Part shown: positions 10,632-21,001 of the stretch, in pieces
Layout: the number at the start of each line of letters is the position of its first letter
Numbering within the stretch: the stretch's first letter is position 1
DNA from: Lichenostomus cassidix
Lineage: Eukaryota; Chordata; Aves; Passeriformes; Meliphagidae
DNA: 64,000 nt
Reading direction: 5' to 3'
Assembly (NCBI GenBank): GCA_008360975.2
Contig: CM039210.1
Location: 11,658,293-11,722,292, forward strand
Notes under the pieces: generated by a model
What the model saw: the letters and a program-made list of their open reading frames with translations, nothing else
What the model was told of the DNA's origin: nothing
The model's database searches: none
Position numbers and translations under genes: made by a program

Positions 10632-10748
10632 GGTGACTACTGATAGCTGTAATCCAATACAAAGCGTTCAAAACCAGAATGCAATTATTAGGTTTTCTTT
10701 TTTCACTTTCTCTAACCCCACAAAAGGTGGGAACCAAGTTGTCAAGCC

Positions 10749-10766
10749 CTTTTAAGTTGGGCGCCA
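10749..10766 (-). other. primer binding site, tRNA-Lys type
   Basis: The minus strand reads TGGCGCCCAACTTAAAAG. Its first 11 bases match the tRNA-Lys primer sites of betaretroviruses. It lies five bases downstream of the LTR end at 10772, which fixes LTR polarity. Confidence 0.75.
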
Positions 10767-10771
10767 AATAT

Positions 10772-11376
10772 TGTCCTGGATTAGAGACAAACTTCTCTAG
10801 GTGGAGAGCGCTCCAAACGCCTCCTTCCAAAAGCCAAGGGCTTTGGTACTCTCTTCCTCCCCCCACTCACAGCAGAATTTCTTAAGTGAAAAAAACCAAC
10901 CTATTTATTTAACAAAACACACAGAGTGCTCTGCAAGGCACAGGGGAAGGGGAGAAACAGGGGAAAAGGAGTTATTAAACCTGAGTTAACAGGTGGTAAG
11001 CTTTAGCGTCCTTATCTCAGGTGTAGTTTCTCCTCTCTGGGGGCCCCCGGGGGCTGGGCGGAGTTGCTCCAGTAGCTCCCTGGAGGATTCTCGTCTGCTG
11101 TGCTCCGGGGCTCCTTGGGTTTTCTTGGCGAGAAAGTGAATCAGAGAAAAGGGTCCAAAAAGGAAGATGACGAAGAGGCACCCCCAGGGAAAAACTCGCA
11201 GCGTTGACAGCAGCCACCGGCCAGTCCCAGGAGTGTCTTTTCCTCTGCCTTGCTTCCCCCACAGAGAGGCTTGGGGAAGGGTTTTAAACAACCCGTGCTC
11301 CTCCCATTGGCTGAATGCAGTTAAAGCTGCAGGACCACATTTTCTGAGCATACGAACAACAATATGGGAATACACA
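10772..11376 (-). mobile_element. 5' LTR (family H) with adjoining tRNA-Lys primer site
   Basis: About 605 bp, TGTGTATTCCC to CAGGACA on the minus strand. A TATA-like TTTAAAAC lies near 11285 and AATAAATAGG near 10900, giving U3-R-U5 order toward lower coordinates. A primer site follows at once, so this is a 5' LTR and not a solo copy. No matching 3' LTR is seen. The 201-codon frame follows where gag would be expected. Confidence 0.75.
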
Positions 11377-11600
11377 GGATTACCCTCACCCCAGGACGCT
11401 AGCCCAGTAGTTCACAGAGCTGCGTTGGTACCCATCCAATGAAATGTTCGGAGGATGGCTGGGACTGCAGCTGTGTGACCTTGAGATGCCTAAGCTACTT
11501 AGGATGAGCCAAATAGTACAAAATAATTGCAGGCAGCTCACATAATTCCTTCTATTAGTCCCTGGAATACACCTATTTTTGGTGATCCCATAAAGAATCA
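11377..11600. other. no recognisable feature
   Basis: Between LTR H and the beta-like RT scrap I see no LTR ends, motif or convincing frame. Confidence 0.4.
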
Positions 11601-11955
11601 GCAAAGTATCATTTATTGCATAATTTTCAGGCTATCTCCTCAGAGCATGCATAATATCTTGGCTTATGAACAGGCTCGGTATCTTAATCAGCATGGATGC
11701 AGGTAGCCCCTGACAAATTTGATAGAGCCCTCCTTGGAATATTTAGGGTGAATATTAACTGGACAAGATGTAAGGCTATAGAAATTAACTTTGGAGCCTG
11801 ATGTCAAAACACTGAATGATTTGCAAGGGTTGCTAGGAGCAGTTAACTGCATGGGGCCCATGCTGGACTTGACCCCATATATATTGTCTGCGGAGGCTAT
11901 TCAGGAGTTGGATGCAGCTGGCTCATCGTTCTCTGCTGTGGAGGCGTAATGTCAG
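11601..11955 (+). pseudogene. beta-like RT thumb/connection fragment
   Basis: The plus-strand translation contains 'KTLNDLQGLLGAVN', followed by 'LTPYILSAEAIQEL' after a short gap. This is the thumb-to-connection region of beta/alpha-type RT. Stops occur at 11750 and before. No flanking LTR of its own is seen. It has the opposite orientation to the neighbouring gamma ERV G1, so it is a separate, older insertion. Confidence 0.65.
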
Positions 11956-12490
11956 ATTTACCTGTCTGCTTGTACAGCTTTAATTGGGCTGTTTGAATGT
12001 GACTGTTTTACCATGAAGAAACGTGTGCCAGCATTTCAAACGGGTGCAGCCATTCAGTGCTTCCACTGTGTTTGTTCTTCCCTAATGAGGCCTAAATGCA
12101 GGCTACCTGAAACAGAGGCCAATACAAGGTGGGGGAGGAAAGGAAGTAGTGAATCCACTACTGCTGGTCTTTTGCCAGCAACACTGACAGCAGTATAGGT
12201 AGTCATCAGGACTTGGAATGGTCCTTTCCACTTGGCCTGTAAAGGATCGCTGTCCTACCACTTAACATAGACCCAGTGTCCAAGTTTAAAAGGATGTGCA
12301 GGTGTGTCCAGTCCTATGGGCCTGGATGACACGACGTAATTCTGGAGTTTCTGCAAAGTGGAGCTCAGAACCATTAGATATCTTTGCAAATCAAGCTTCC
12401 CCCTCATATGAATTTCTTCCAGAACACTGGAACATGCGGGATTTGATGTGGCCTGCCATACAATATTTCATAGGGACTGATGTTATCCCT
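11956..12490 (-). pseudogene. G1 pol end / env boundary, degenerate
   Basis: On the minus strand this runs on from the G1 integrase. The C-terminal integrase beta-barrel region is only faintly visible. A polypyrimidine tract then 'CTGTTTCAG' near 12105-12115 looks like an env splice acceptor. No env frame follows. About 40 bases around 12090-12125 recur near 20105-20140. Confidence 0.4.
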
Positions 12491-13309
12491 TCACCTCGGT
12501 TGTATGCAGATCCTTAGTAAAGCTATAGCCAAGGCTTGAACCCATGTCATGGATGTCTCTTGACAAATTTTGCTAATCTGGGTCTTGAGAGTTCCATTCA
12601 TATGCTCGACTTTGCCACTTGCTTGGGGTCTATATGGTGAATGCAGAGCCCAATTAATTCCCAGAATCTTGCTGATTTCTCTCATCACTGTTGCAACAAA
12701 ATGTGGTCCCCTATCTGATGACATTCCCAAAGGAACTCCAAACCTTGGAATTATATGATTGAGCAAAACTTTCACCACCTCCCTTGCTGTATTGGAACGA
12801 GAGGAGTAAGCTTCAGGCCAGCCACTGAATGCGTCAACCAATACCAATATGTATTTGTATCCCTCTTTGCGTGGTAACTCAGCAAAATCTACCTGCCAGT
12901 AATCTCCAGAAAGATCCCCTGTTTTTGTTACTCCTAACACAACTCTTTTCCTTGTATCAGGGTTGTTCTTACAGCAGATTTCACATTTGCTTATGACTGA
13001 TTGTGCAATGTCAGCCATTCCCTTTCCTATTACTACCTTTTCCAGATGTTTTAAAAGGTTTTCGACTCCAAAATGCGTGCTTTCATGTTCTCTCTGAGCT
13101 ATCTCCTGGAGGATCAGGGATGGGACTGCAACCTGGTTCACTGGTGTAACAACCCATACACTTTCTGTGATCTCAGCTTTGAGGAACTTAATTAACCTGT
13201 GGTCTGCCTGATCATACTTTGGGGTGAACCCTGACAGATCAACCTCTTTTTGTGGTATTACTGCAATAATGACTTTTTTCTGCAATCCCTCTTGCTGTCT
13301 CATCAGCAA
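12491..13309 (-). pseudogene. gamma-type integrase of ERV G1, 272-codon frame
   Basis: A long open frame holds the HHCC zinc domain ('HESTHFG' and 'CEICCKN'), then the DDE core. The core has the first Asp in 'YWQVDFAELP', the second in 'SSDRGPHF' and the Glu in 'ASGKVEHMNGTLK'. It also has 'VDAFSGWPEAY', typical of gammaretrovirus-like (ERV1) integrases. The catalytic triad is intact. The C-terminal domain is lost. It lies in reverse order after RNase H, as in a normal pol. Confidence 0.9.
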
Positions 13310-13898
13310 AGCAATTTCCTAGTTCTGGAGTGGTTTTCCCTTTGTGGTGGCCCATACAATGCATGATAGCTACTTCTGTAGGTTTCTTGATGCTCTCCGA
13401 GAGGGTAAGGATGTGCTCAGCATGTTTGATTTCATTACCTTGAGCATTCAACAGTCCTCTTAGTTTCCAGATGGCTCCATGGGCATGGACAACACTAAAT
13501 GCATATTTCAAATCAGTCCATATATTTACTTTCTTTCCTTCACTGATGTCTAGGGCCCTTGTGAGCAGAATCAACTCAGCTTTCTGTGATGACATAGCTG
13601 AAGGCAAGGCTTTTGCCTCAATTACTTCATCTTTGGTGGTTACTGCATAGCCTGTCATCCTCTTACCCTTTTTCATGAAGCTGCTGCCATCCGTTAATAG
13701 TTCCCAATCTGGATTTTCTAGTGGGATGTCTCTCAGGTCCCGTCTGCTGGAATAGACCTTCTCGATTGTCTGCAAACAGTCATGCTCAGGCACATCATCA
13801 ATCAAGGTGGTGGACAGAAACATAGCAGGGTTAACAACAGAAGTTGTTTTCAGGGTTACATCATCCTGTTCCAACAATACAGATTGGTAGTTAAGCAT
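13239..13898 (-). pseudogene. gamma-type RNase H of ERV G1
   Basis: A 219-codon frame carries 'LLTDGSSFMKKGKR' (first Asp), 'SSQKAELILLTRAL' (Glu), 'NIWTDLKYAFSVVHAHG' (Asp) and a late His/Asp region ('GNCFADETA'). These are the usual four RNase H positions. It overlaps the start of the integrase frame by about 70 bases in another phase, so one frameshift separates them. Confidence 0.9.
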
Positions 13899-14630
13899 TC
13901 TGCTAGGAGATAGCCAGCGTCCCCCTTTTGTTCCAGTACGGATATCACTGTGTGGGGTACATACACGACGATGTGCTGCCCATGCGTGAATTTATGGGCC
14001 TCCTGTATCAGGATGACAGTAGGCACCACAGCTTTCAAACACCCAGGCCACCCTTGACTAACGTTGTCTAGCTGTTTTGAAAAATAGACCACAGCTATTT
14101 GTTGGTCTCCAAGGTGCTGTGCCAGTACCCCCAGAGCAACATTCTGTCACTCATATGTAAAAAGTTCAAAAGGCTTAGTCAAGTCCAGCAGCCCCAGAGC
14201 TGGGGCTGACATCAAGGAATGTTTCAGCTGTTTGAATGCAGCCGTTGCACTCTCTGTCCATATAATGATTCCCTTTTCAGCTGCTTTAAGGGCCCCATAC
14301 AGAGCTTTAACCAGTAACCCATAGTTCGCGACCCAGAGTCTGCACCAGCCTTCTATTCCGAGGAAGGCTTGCATCTCTCTCACGGTGTCAGGCTGTGGAA
14401 GGCGGCAGATGACATCCTTCCATTCTTTGCTGAGTTGTCGATGGCCACAGAAAATTTCCAGCCCCAAGTAAACCACTGTTTCCTTGGCGACCTGTGCTTT
14501 TTCTTTTGAGACATGATAACCGCTTGATCCCAGATAGTTTAAAAGACTTACAGTGAGTTGGATGCAGTCATCTTGCATTTTGGCTGCAATTAAGATGTCA
14601 TCAACATATTGAAGAACTTCTCCCCCTGGT
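13856..14630 (-). pseudogene. gamma-type RT palm end, thumb and connection of G1
   Basis: Frames 14147-14578 and 13856-14092 cover the region after the catalytic box. The box itself, read just upstream as YVDD ('LQYVDDILIA' at about 14590-14620), is outside an open frame because of a stop at about 14633. 'VYLGLEI' and 'MQAFLGIEGWCRLW' follow in the thumb, then 'YFSKQLD' in the connection. Confidence 0.85.
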
Positions 14631-14632
14631 TC

Positions 14633-15124
14633 TTACTTCCTCCAGTCATCTAGTTCCTTTGACAGCTGGTGGCCGAATATAGTTGGGCTGTTCTTGAATC
14701 CCTGGGGCAAGACTGTCCAGGCGAGTTGCATCTTCCTTCCTGTTTCAAGGTTTTCCCACTTAAAGGCAAAGAGTTCCTGACTATCTTTGTGGATTGGAAT
14801 ACAGAAGAAGGCATCCTTGAGATCTAAAACTGTGAACCACCCTAGTTCATTTGTCAGTATGGTCAAAAGAGTGTAGGGGTTTGATACAACTGAATGTATG
14901 TCTTCTGTGATCTTGGTAATTGCCCTTAAATCCTGCACTAATCTATAACTTTTGCCATCAGCTTTCTTTGCCGGCAGGATGGGCATGTTGTACTTGGATT
15001 CACATTCCACCAACAACCCAAATTTAAGGAACTTTTCAATTATAGGTGCTAGTCCTCTATGGCTTTTTAATTTTAAAGGGTATGTTTTTTGTCTCACCTG
15101 TGTTGCTCCTGGTTTTAAGTGCAA
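14633..15124 (-). pseudogene. gamma-type RT fingers/palm of G1
   Basis: This 163-codon frame has 'YPLKLKSHRGLAPIIEKFLKFG', 'YRLVQDLRAI', 'FTVLDLKDAFFCIPI' (catalytic Asp) and 'VLPQGFKNSPTIFG', in RT order. It begins close to the site where LTR A is inserted (15188). The upstream half of the same RT start lies beyond 15827. Confidence 0.9.
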
Positions 15125-15188
15125 TACTCACTGGTTCCGCTCGTTTGGATCTTCCTGGAACATCACTGGCCCACACTATTGGATTGAC

Positions 15189-15821
15189 TGTTGCGGTTTA
15201 AAGGATATTATAGCAGACCTTATTCGAGAGCATCTCTGCCCAGCCCGGTTCAGCACCTCAGTGCACCAAACTCTCTCTCCGAGGGCCGGATGCTGTGCTC
15301 TCACCGGCTGGGGAGCTATAAGGCTCGTTCTGGTTTTGTCTGCTGTTCCACAACCGGCGATGGTAAAGGAAGCGAGGAGGGTCTACGCACGGTGTCCATG
15401 GAAGATTTTATTCACATGGCTGCACCAGAGGCCAAAGACCTCCCAGAGGCAGAGATGCCTCATGGGCGATGACCTCACATGCACAGACACATCTGCACAG
15501 ACATACCTGGTGCATAGACCATGTGCATAGACGTCAACATGGCGGAGGGTGAGGAGTTTTCTAGGGAGACAGAGGGGCGGGGACAGCACATTGGCCCAGT
15601 GACCTCTGGGCACAGGGGCAGTACATGGGTGGAGTTAGGGTACAGGAACCAATAGGGAAAACTCGAGGGAGTGGCCAGGACAATGTGGGGTGGGGAAAGC
15701 AGGACAATAGGAGAAGAGTAAATACATAAAGGAAGAAATGGGTGGGGAAAGGCAAAACAATGTGAGAATGCTACACATTAAGGAAGAAATGGGTGGGGAA
15801 ACTGCAGCTTTTATCACAACA
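15189..15821 (-). mobile_element. solo LTR (family A) inserted in G1 pol
   Basis: A 633-bp LTR. On the minus strand it starts TGTTGTGATAAAAG and ends CCGCAACA. It is flanked by ATTGAC at 15183-15188 and 15822-15827, an exact 6-bp duplication. AATAAA lies near 15405 on the minus strand. It separates the protease/RT start of G1 from the RT fingers. The same family recurs at 49298-49922 and 63593-63675. Confidence 0.92.
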
Positions 15822-16205
15822 ATTGACAGCATTTTCAATTTCAGTGGGTATTTCACCACCTTTCTCCTGTATGAAAAGCACAGCAACTTCGCCAAATTTA
15901 TACTCAGGAATTATGACTTGTACGCCCCATCCTTTTTTAATTTTAATTTCAGCCTCCAATTTCTCTTGTCAATCCCTCCCAAGCAATGGTTTGGGGAAGT
16001 TAGGCATATAAAGAAATTGATGAGTTACCCAGTGCTTCCCCAGTTTGAATTTTAAAGGTTTGAAGAAAGGCAGTGTTTCAATTACCCCTGTAGCTCCAAT
16101 GACTTTTACAGTATATCTTGACTTAATTTCCCTTCTAAAGTATTTAGCACAGAATACGCTGCCCCGGCATCCACCAAAAATTCAACATTGTCTTTCCCCA
16201 GCTTA
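15822..16205 (-). pseudogene. G1 protease and RT start, frameshifted
   Basis: The minus strand carries 'FLVDAGAAYSVL', an aspartic-protease active site with Thr changed to Ala, near 16165-16200. A protease end resembling 'KPLLGRD' lies near 15985, then linker leading to RT. Stops interrupt it. Position between nucleocapsid and RT confirms the assignment. Confidence 0.75.
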
Positions 16206-16249
16206 GCTATAACCAAAGGCTCTGCTGGGGGAGGAGCCTTCGGTCCCCT

Positions 16250-16483
16250 TCATTCCACATCTGATCCTGATCCCAAATCTGATCCGGATTCTGATCCCGG
16301 TTCCACAGCCAGTTGGGGGACTGAGGATTTCTTTTTCGACATGGTACAGTCTTTCTTCCAATGTCCCTTTTCCTTACAAAAGGCACATCGATCTTTGTCC
16401 AGAGGGGGAGAGGTACTCTTGGATGACTTCTCTTGGCTACCTTTCTTACTGGATAAACTTTGCCATGAAGACATCTGTCTCAA
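16250..16483 (-). pseudogene. G1 Gag nucleocapsid
   Basis: A 78-codon frame has one complete zinc knuckle, CAFCKEKGHWKKDC (C-X2-C-X4-H-X4-C), followed by a Ser/Gly/Asp-rich tail. A single knuckle is the gammaretroviral arrangement. It joins capsid upstream to protease downstream. Confidence 0.85.
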
Positions 16484-17250
16484 TATGCTCTTCAGGCAAC
16501 ATTTAACAACCTGCTCAGGTCATGTTCCCCGTCTAGCTTCTGCAGATTTCTCCTTATATCACTGCTAGCTTGGCCCATAAATAGGAGACTTAGATGTCCT
16601 TTTCCCTCAGTTGACTCAGGATCTAGGTTCATGTATTTGATTGCAGCTTCTCTTAGCCTATTTAGAAATTCTGTGGGAGATTAATCTAGATCTTGTCTTA
16701 TCTCATATAACTTCGACCAATTTAAAGCCTTTGAGACACCATGTCTTAACCCAGATACTATGAGATTTTGGTATCATTTTAGCCTAGCCATGTGGTCTGG
16801 AATATTTGGGTCCCAGTGTGGATCATCCATTGCAAAGATTTCGGCAGTGGTGCCTTGAAGCACTTGCTATTTGTGCTTCTACAGAAGCTTTAATAGCCTT
16901 ATCAACAATCTCTCTTTCAATGGGATCGAGCAGTGTTTCCATCATCGTCCTCAAGTCATTCCAGTCAGGGTTCTGTGTGGAAATTGCCCTCTGCACTAAG
17001 TTTGCAACCCTTTCTGTATTTTCTTTATGCTTCCCAACAGTGGTTTTCCACTGTTCTAATCCCACAAGAGAGTAAGGGACCTTTATATATATGGGCCCCT
17101 GGTTTCCAACGGCCTGTCTCAGGGGGGCTTGTTAAATAGGCTCTTCCTTCTTTTTATGTCTCATTCTCTTAGCTATGGGGCTACATCCTCTCATGGCCCT
17201 TTTTGCGGTTTTACCCCTCTTTCGTCTAGTTGCTGTTTCCTGATCTTCTT
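16484..17250 (-). pseudogene. G1 Gag capsid, broken
   Basis: The best frame (16823-17065) contains 'NPDWNDLRTMMETLLDPIEREIV' and a C-terminal capsid helix region. Stops lie on both sides. Content and spacing fit a gammaretroviral capsid between p12 and nucleocapsid. Confidence 0.7.
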
Positions 17251-18010
17251 CAGTTATCTGAACTAGCACTACTGTCGGTTTCTGTTGAATCTGTCATTTT
17301 AGAGTTGCCTGGGTGAAGGTTGCAGGCCCAGGCTGGCCGGGTGGCCCCAGATCCGCTCGCTCCACTCTCTCCGCTATTGCAGGATGTGACGTCATCTCCT
17401 GAGCCCATTCTGAAGCGAATGGTGTTGCCATGGAGACTAAGCCATGAGTTGCTGCCTGCGAGACTGACAGGGAGTCCGCCCCCCTGCTCCATCCCTGGCG
17501 GCGGGATGACCGATGGCAGGACGTGTGCCCAGCCACCTGGCCCCACTCCCAGAGGCGGTACAGTCGGCTTCAAGACCTGTCCTCAACTGCCCAGCCCCAC
17601 CCCCAGCACCACCCCCAGTGGTGACACAGTCGACGGTAGGCAATGCTCGCCCCCAGCCCTCAGCATCGCCTCTAGGGGCAGCGCCATAGGCTGTAGGCCA
17701 GATCCCCCCACTTCCCCAGACCCGGGAGGGGCCGGAGGAGAGGAGGGAGGGGAAGGTGGGAGTGGGCGCCAAAGCGAGCTCGATATGTCTGTTTTCACTG
17801 AAGTCCCTGCCTCCCCCACAGTGGGTAGCGGGCGCCCATAGGTATCCCCTTTTGGCTCCACATCCTCCTCTTCTCTTTCCCTGGGGTTAGAAGGAGTATT
17901 TTCCTTTCTATCCTCTTTCTTTTTTCTCTTTAAAACCATTTTATAGTGTTCTGTCTCGAATCTTTGTAGCTTTTCATCGCATGATAGAAGTCTAAAAAGT
18001 TTTGCATATT
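17250..18010 (-). pseudogene. G1 Gag matrix end and proline-rich p12 region
   Basis: The frame 17583-17939 begins Lys/Arg/Glu-rich, then reads 'PLPPSPPSSPPAPP', a proline cluster with possible late-domain function. The frame 17250-17573 continues in another phase. The DNA here is distinctly GC-rich (about 17340-17770) relative to its surroundings. The matrix helix continues upstream on the far side of the LTR at 18017. Confidence 0.7.
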
Positions 18011-18016
18011 CTATAT

Positions 18017-18630
18017 TGTTGGGGAAGATGAAATAGGAAAGCCTTATAGATATGATTACCTTGCAAAAGATGCTGAGGATATGGAAAATATGAGTGAGAT
18101 TGAAATGAAGACAAGGTTCGAGTTGTAGAGTAACTAAAAAACAATGGTATAGCCACGGAAGGCAATCCCCCTTCTTGACAGAACAATGCCCTCTGCCCAG
18201 GCAAGTCCAAAGGTCAGAGCAGACCGTGCCTGCCTGGTAGAGATCCCAAAAAGCAGTTTTTTTAAGGTTTGAAACAGGACCCCGTATGGTAATGTGATGA
18301 TTCTTACAGGTTGTATGTAAATGCTGTAGAGTTTGTAGCTTGTCTTAGATTGGTTAAAGGGAATTAGAATATTCAACAGAGAAGATGATTTATTGCATTG
18401 TAAACAGCAAGTCACTCTCTTTTACTCTCTTTTACGCTCTTTTTACTCTCTTCTTTCTGCTCTCTCTCTCTCTCTTTTCTCTGGCCTGCTTTGGGCTGCG
18501 TCTTCAGCCCTGCAGGCTTCTCACGCCCATGCTCTTTCGCAATAAACCCTCACATTCTAAAACTCATCTTTAGAGATCTCTTGTCCCTATTTTATCCCCA
18601 TAACTAAACCCCACGGAGTCTATTCTTACA
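18017..18630 (+). mobile_element. solo LTR (ERV1-like) inserted in G1 matrix
   Basis: A 614-bp LTR begins TGTTGGGGAAGATG and ends TATTCTTACA. It is flanked by CTATAT at 18011-18016 and 18631-18636. It contains a pyrimidine-rich tract (18410-18480) and CGCAATAAACCC near 18540. Orientation is plus, opposite to its host G1. The family resembles well-known avian ERV1 LTRs. Confidence 0.9.
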
Positions 18631-18636
18631 CTATAT

Positions 18637-18702
18637 CAACCCAGTAATTGTCTTTGTGTAGGCGAGCCATCAGATTCAATATCAACTCCTCATCTAAGCT
18701 GC
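18637..18702 (-). pseudogene. G1 Gag matrix, middle fragment
   Basis: A short piece of matrix coding sequence stranded between two LTR insertions. The minus strand reads 'LDEELILNLMARLHKDNYW', continuous in sense with matrix parts on both sides. Confidence 0.7.
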
Positions 18703-18707
18703 CAAAT

Positions 18708-19427
18708 TGTGGCAGGACGCTCTCCCTTCCCCCTTCTCTCTCTCCCTGATTGCTGGCCGGAGATGAATGGCTCAGATTAAGTTGATCGCTTAATCCGGGC
18801 TATCTAGTACTGGCGCCTGGAAGTCAAGGTGAGACACTGAGAGAATGTGAAAAATTTTTAAGTGACCGCAAATCCACACTCTTTTCCCTATAAAAACACC
18901 ACGAAATCTCAGAAAGGTAGAAGCTTTTCTACATGGACGTTGGAGCGTGAGGAAAAGTTTTCTCCCCAGGTGTCTGGACGCAGCCCTGTGGTTACTTCTC
19001 GCGGGATTGGGTGAGGAAGTCTAATGTATTCCAGCTCCAAAATTGGATTTGGTAAGATCATTGGTTTCCTAAATTGTATTATTCCAGCTAACTTATAGGT
19101 ACCTTTCTTAACTTGCATTATAGTTCAAGCAAGCATTTCTTAACTTGCATTTTTTGAGCTATTTTTATAGTTCAAGCAAGCTTTTACCCCATAATTGCAT
19201 TTTAGCTATTCTAGTGTTGCAATTATGCATTCATTGTGTGTCTCTGTGTGTCAATCTGTTCTATGTTTGTATATTTGTTATTTTCTGTGTCTAATAAATG
19301 GTATTTTTAGACTAATTGGCCAAATATCAAAGATCCTTGCGAATGGGACTGAGTCTTGGGGAGTTAGCTACTCTAAAGCCTGGCAAACTGCAGAAACTCA
19401 TAAAGCTTCTGTCTCCCATGCAAGACA
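18708..19427 (+). mobile_element. solo LTR (family C), copy 1
   Basis: A 720-bp LTR, TGTGGCAGGACGC to CATGCAAGACA, flanked by CAAAT at 18703-18707 and 19428-19432 (5 bp). It has TATA (CCCTATAAAAAC near 18890) and AATAAATGG near 19290. A 5-bp duplication points to a gamma-type integrase. Related copies lie at 33227-33833 and 35872-36870. Confidence 0.92.
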
Positions 19428-19617
19428 CAAATCTAGGCCATGTCTGTTTTTTCTCCAGTTTATAAGTTGGCCAGATGCATTCAGATAGTCTGATCAGTTC
19501 TGGTTTTCTAAGAAAGGTATGTTCACCAGCCAGGGTATGCCAGTTTTTTAGTACTAACTCTAAAGGGGAATTCTTAGGAATTGGGATAGAACTGCCACGT
19601 GAGGAGGCCCACCCCAT
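19428..19617 (-). pseudogene. G1 Gag matrix N-terminus with start codon
   Basis: A frame from 19617 begins M-G-W, with Gly at position 2 suitable for myristoylation, which is standard for gammaretroviral matrix. It contains 'PLELVLKNWHTLAGE' before it reaches the LTR C insertion. The start is chosen because the leader without a frame ends here and Gly2 follows. Confidence 0.75.
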
Positions 19618-19679
19618 ATCTAACCTTATAAACAGGAAAAATCACAGAGATACACTAATAAGAAGGGAGTAAGAATGAA

Positions 19680-19860
19680 CAGAACCGGGATTGAAACCCG
19701 CTACCTCCGGTGCAGCAGCGTGGAGCTTAATTCACTATGCCACAGGCTGGCCCTAGGCCACGCTTTGCCGCTGCAGTGCTAGCTCCGAGCCTGCATCATG
19801 GAGCTTAACTCACCACGCCATCCACTGGCCCAAGGCCAAAGCTTGCAGCTGCAGTGCTGA
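19680..19860 (-). repeat. two tandem tRNA-like units (period 78 bp) in the G1 leader
   Basis: On the minus strand the gag-proximal unit has an A-box-like TGGCATAGTGAATTAAGC (about 19725-19742) and a B-box-like GGTTTCAATCC (19688-19698). The B box sits in a perfect CGGG/CCCG T-arm hairpin, at tRNA spacing. A second unit upstream repeats GGGCCAG, then TGGCGTGGTGAGTTAAGC (about 19805-19822), but has no clear B box. CTGCAGTGCT recurs exactly 78 bases apart (19771 and 19849). It looks like a tRNA-derived SINE head or a tRNA captured in the leader. Confidence 0.6.
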
Positions 19861-20110
19861 AACCTGTTGTGGAGAAGGGTGAGTCCTTATTCCACGCACC
19901 AAAGAAATTATAAGAGATCTCCTCACCACAAAACACCACTTTATATGCCTACTCACATGTCTCTGTGTTGGGTCCTTGGTCTCCGATGCCTTCCAGGCTG
20001 ACGCCCCCAAAGGGGCCGGCAGAGGGAGTGATGGCTAGGTGTTGCTCTGGGCCCAGAGGAGTTTGCAGAGACCTTCCTGTCTGGCAGGATTGCCACAAAA
20101 CTGATGCCTA
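19861..20110 (-). other. G1 leader and possible primer site
   Basis: This lies between the tRNA-like units and the LTR-like region. The minus strand has TTTGGGGGCGTCAGCC near 20000-20015, a weak match to a tRNA-Pro primer site. No frame with retroviral motifs. Confidence 0.35.
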
Positions 20111-20500
20111 AAACCAGGCTACCTGAAACAGAGGCCAAAACAATTAGGTGTATAAAAAGCAGACAAATTTATTCAAGGCCTTCAAGGTACATTCGGGCAA
20201 GCAAAGTCCCCCTCATGGGACTACACCCAAAATGGACGCTTGGGTCATGAGCTCTTCACCTTTTATAAGTTTTGTTTATTAGCATATTGGCCCCTAATTC
20301 TCCAATCACACCCTTAGGTGATGATGTTAAACACCCCAGGCCCGCTCCCCCCATTTCACCATTGTTTATATATTTTCAGGCTCTACGGCAACGAATGTGT
20401 CCTTGGATTTTCTGTTCAGAGGGATACCTTTGGCTAAAAGGTGTTGGGAACATAGGATTTTAGCACTTTATAAGAAGCACAAAACTACACCAATTTACAG
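20111..20500 (-). mobile_element. probable G1 5' LTR (ends not fixed)
   Basis: On the minus strand a TATA-like ACTTATAAAAGG (near 20265) is followed by GAATAAATTTG (near 20168), about 95 bases apart, as in an LTR promoter/poly(A) pair. It lies upstream of the G1 leader. TG/CA ends could not be assigned. Confidence 0.45.
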
Positions 20501-20996
20501 ATACATGAAGAGTAAAAAACTAGAAATTATTAAGGCATCACCTACACTTATGAATTATAGTTGAGCTTAACGTCAAAGCAGTTTAAGTGCAGTGATTGCC
20601 CAGGTGGGTGGCTAGGCATGGTACCGGCTTGCAGAGCATCTCACAGAGGCTGTACCTTTGTGGCTGCTTATGTGCATGCCTCGGTCTTGTCTGCCCACTG
20701 AACTCACAGAGTTGCATGTGCAGAAATCATGGCAGTATTATATAATTATGTCCTTGATGTTTTTTCTTTAAGTATTTATATCTATCTCAAATTTGCAGTA
20801 ATGATAATCACAGGAAGTTGTCTTACCATCGGTGATTTGAGCAGGTTTTAGATGCAATTTTCCAAGACATACAATATTATCATTTTTCTGAATAAGGCTG
20901 CACTGTGGAAAAATCCTGGCAAACTTATGCTTATATTAGAAAACTATTGACTGTGAAACAGGCATTTTCAATAATGCTTATAGTTACCACAGGTTA
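20501..20996. other. no recognisable feature
   Basis: AT-rich sequence with no LTR ends, motif or long frame. It may be host sequence or decayed G1 flank. Confidence 0.4.
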
Positions 20997-21001
20997 TTCC
21001 T

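Noticed and set aside
17320..17841. 173-codon plus-strand Pro/Ser-rich frame
   Set aside because: It is antisense to the G1 gag p12 region and has no motif. GC content explains the lack of stops.
19680..19742. A functional nuclear tRNA gene
   Set aside because: The T arm is good but the acceptor stem does not pair and no anticodon arm or terminator run of T is convincing. It is better called tRNA-like.
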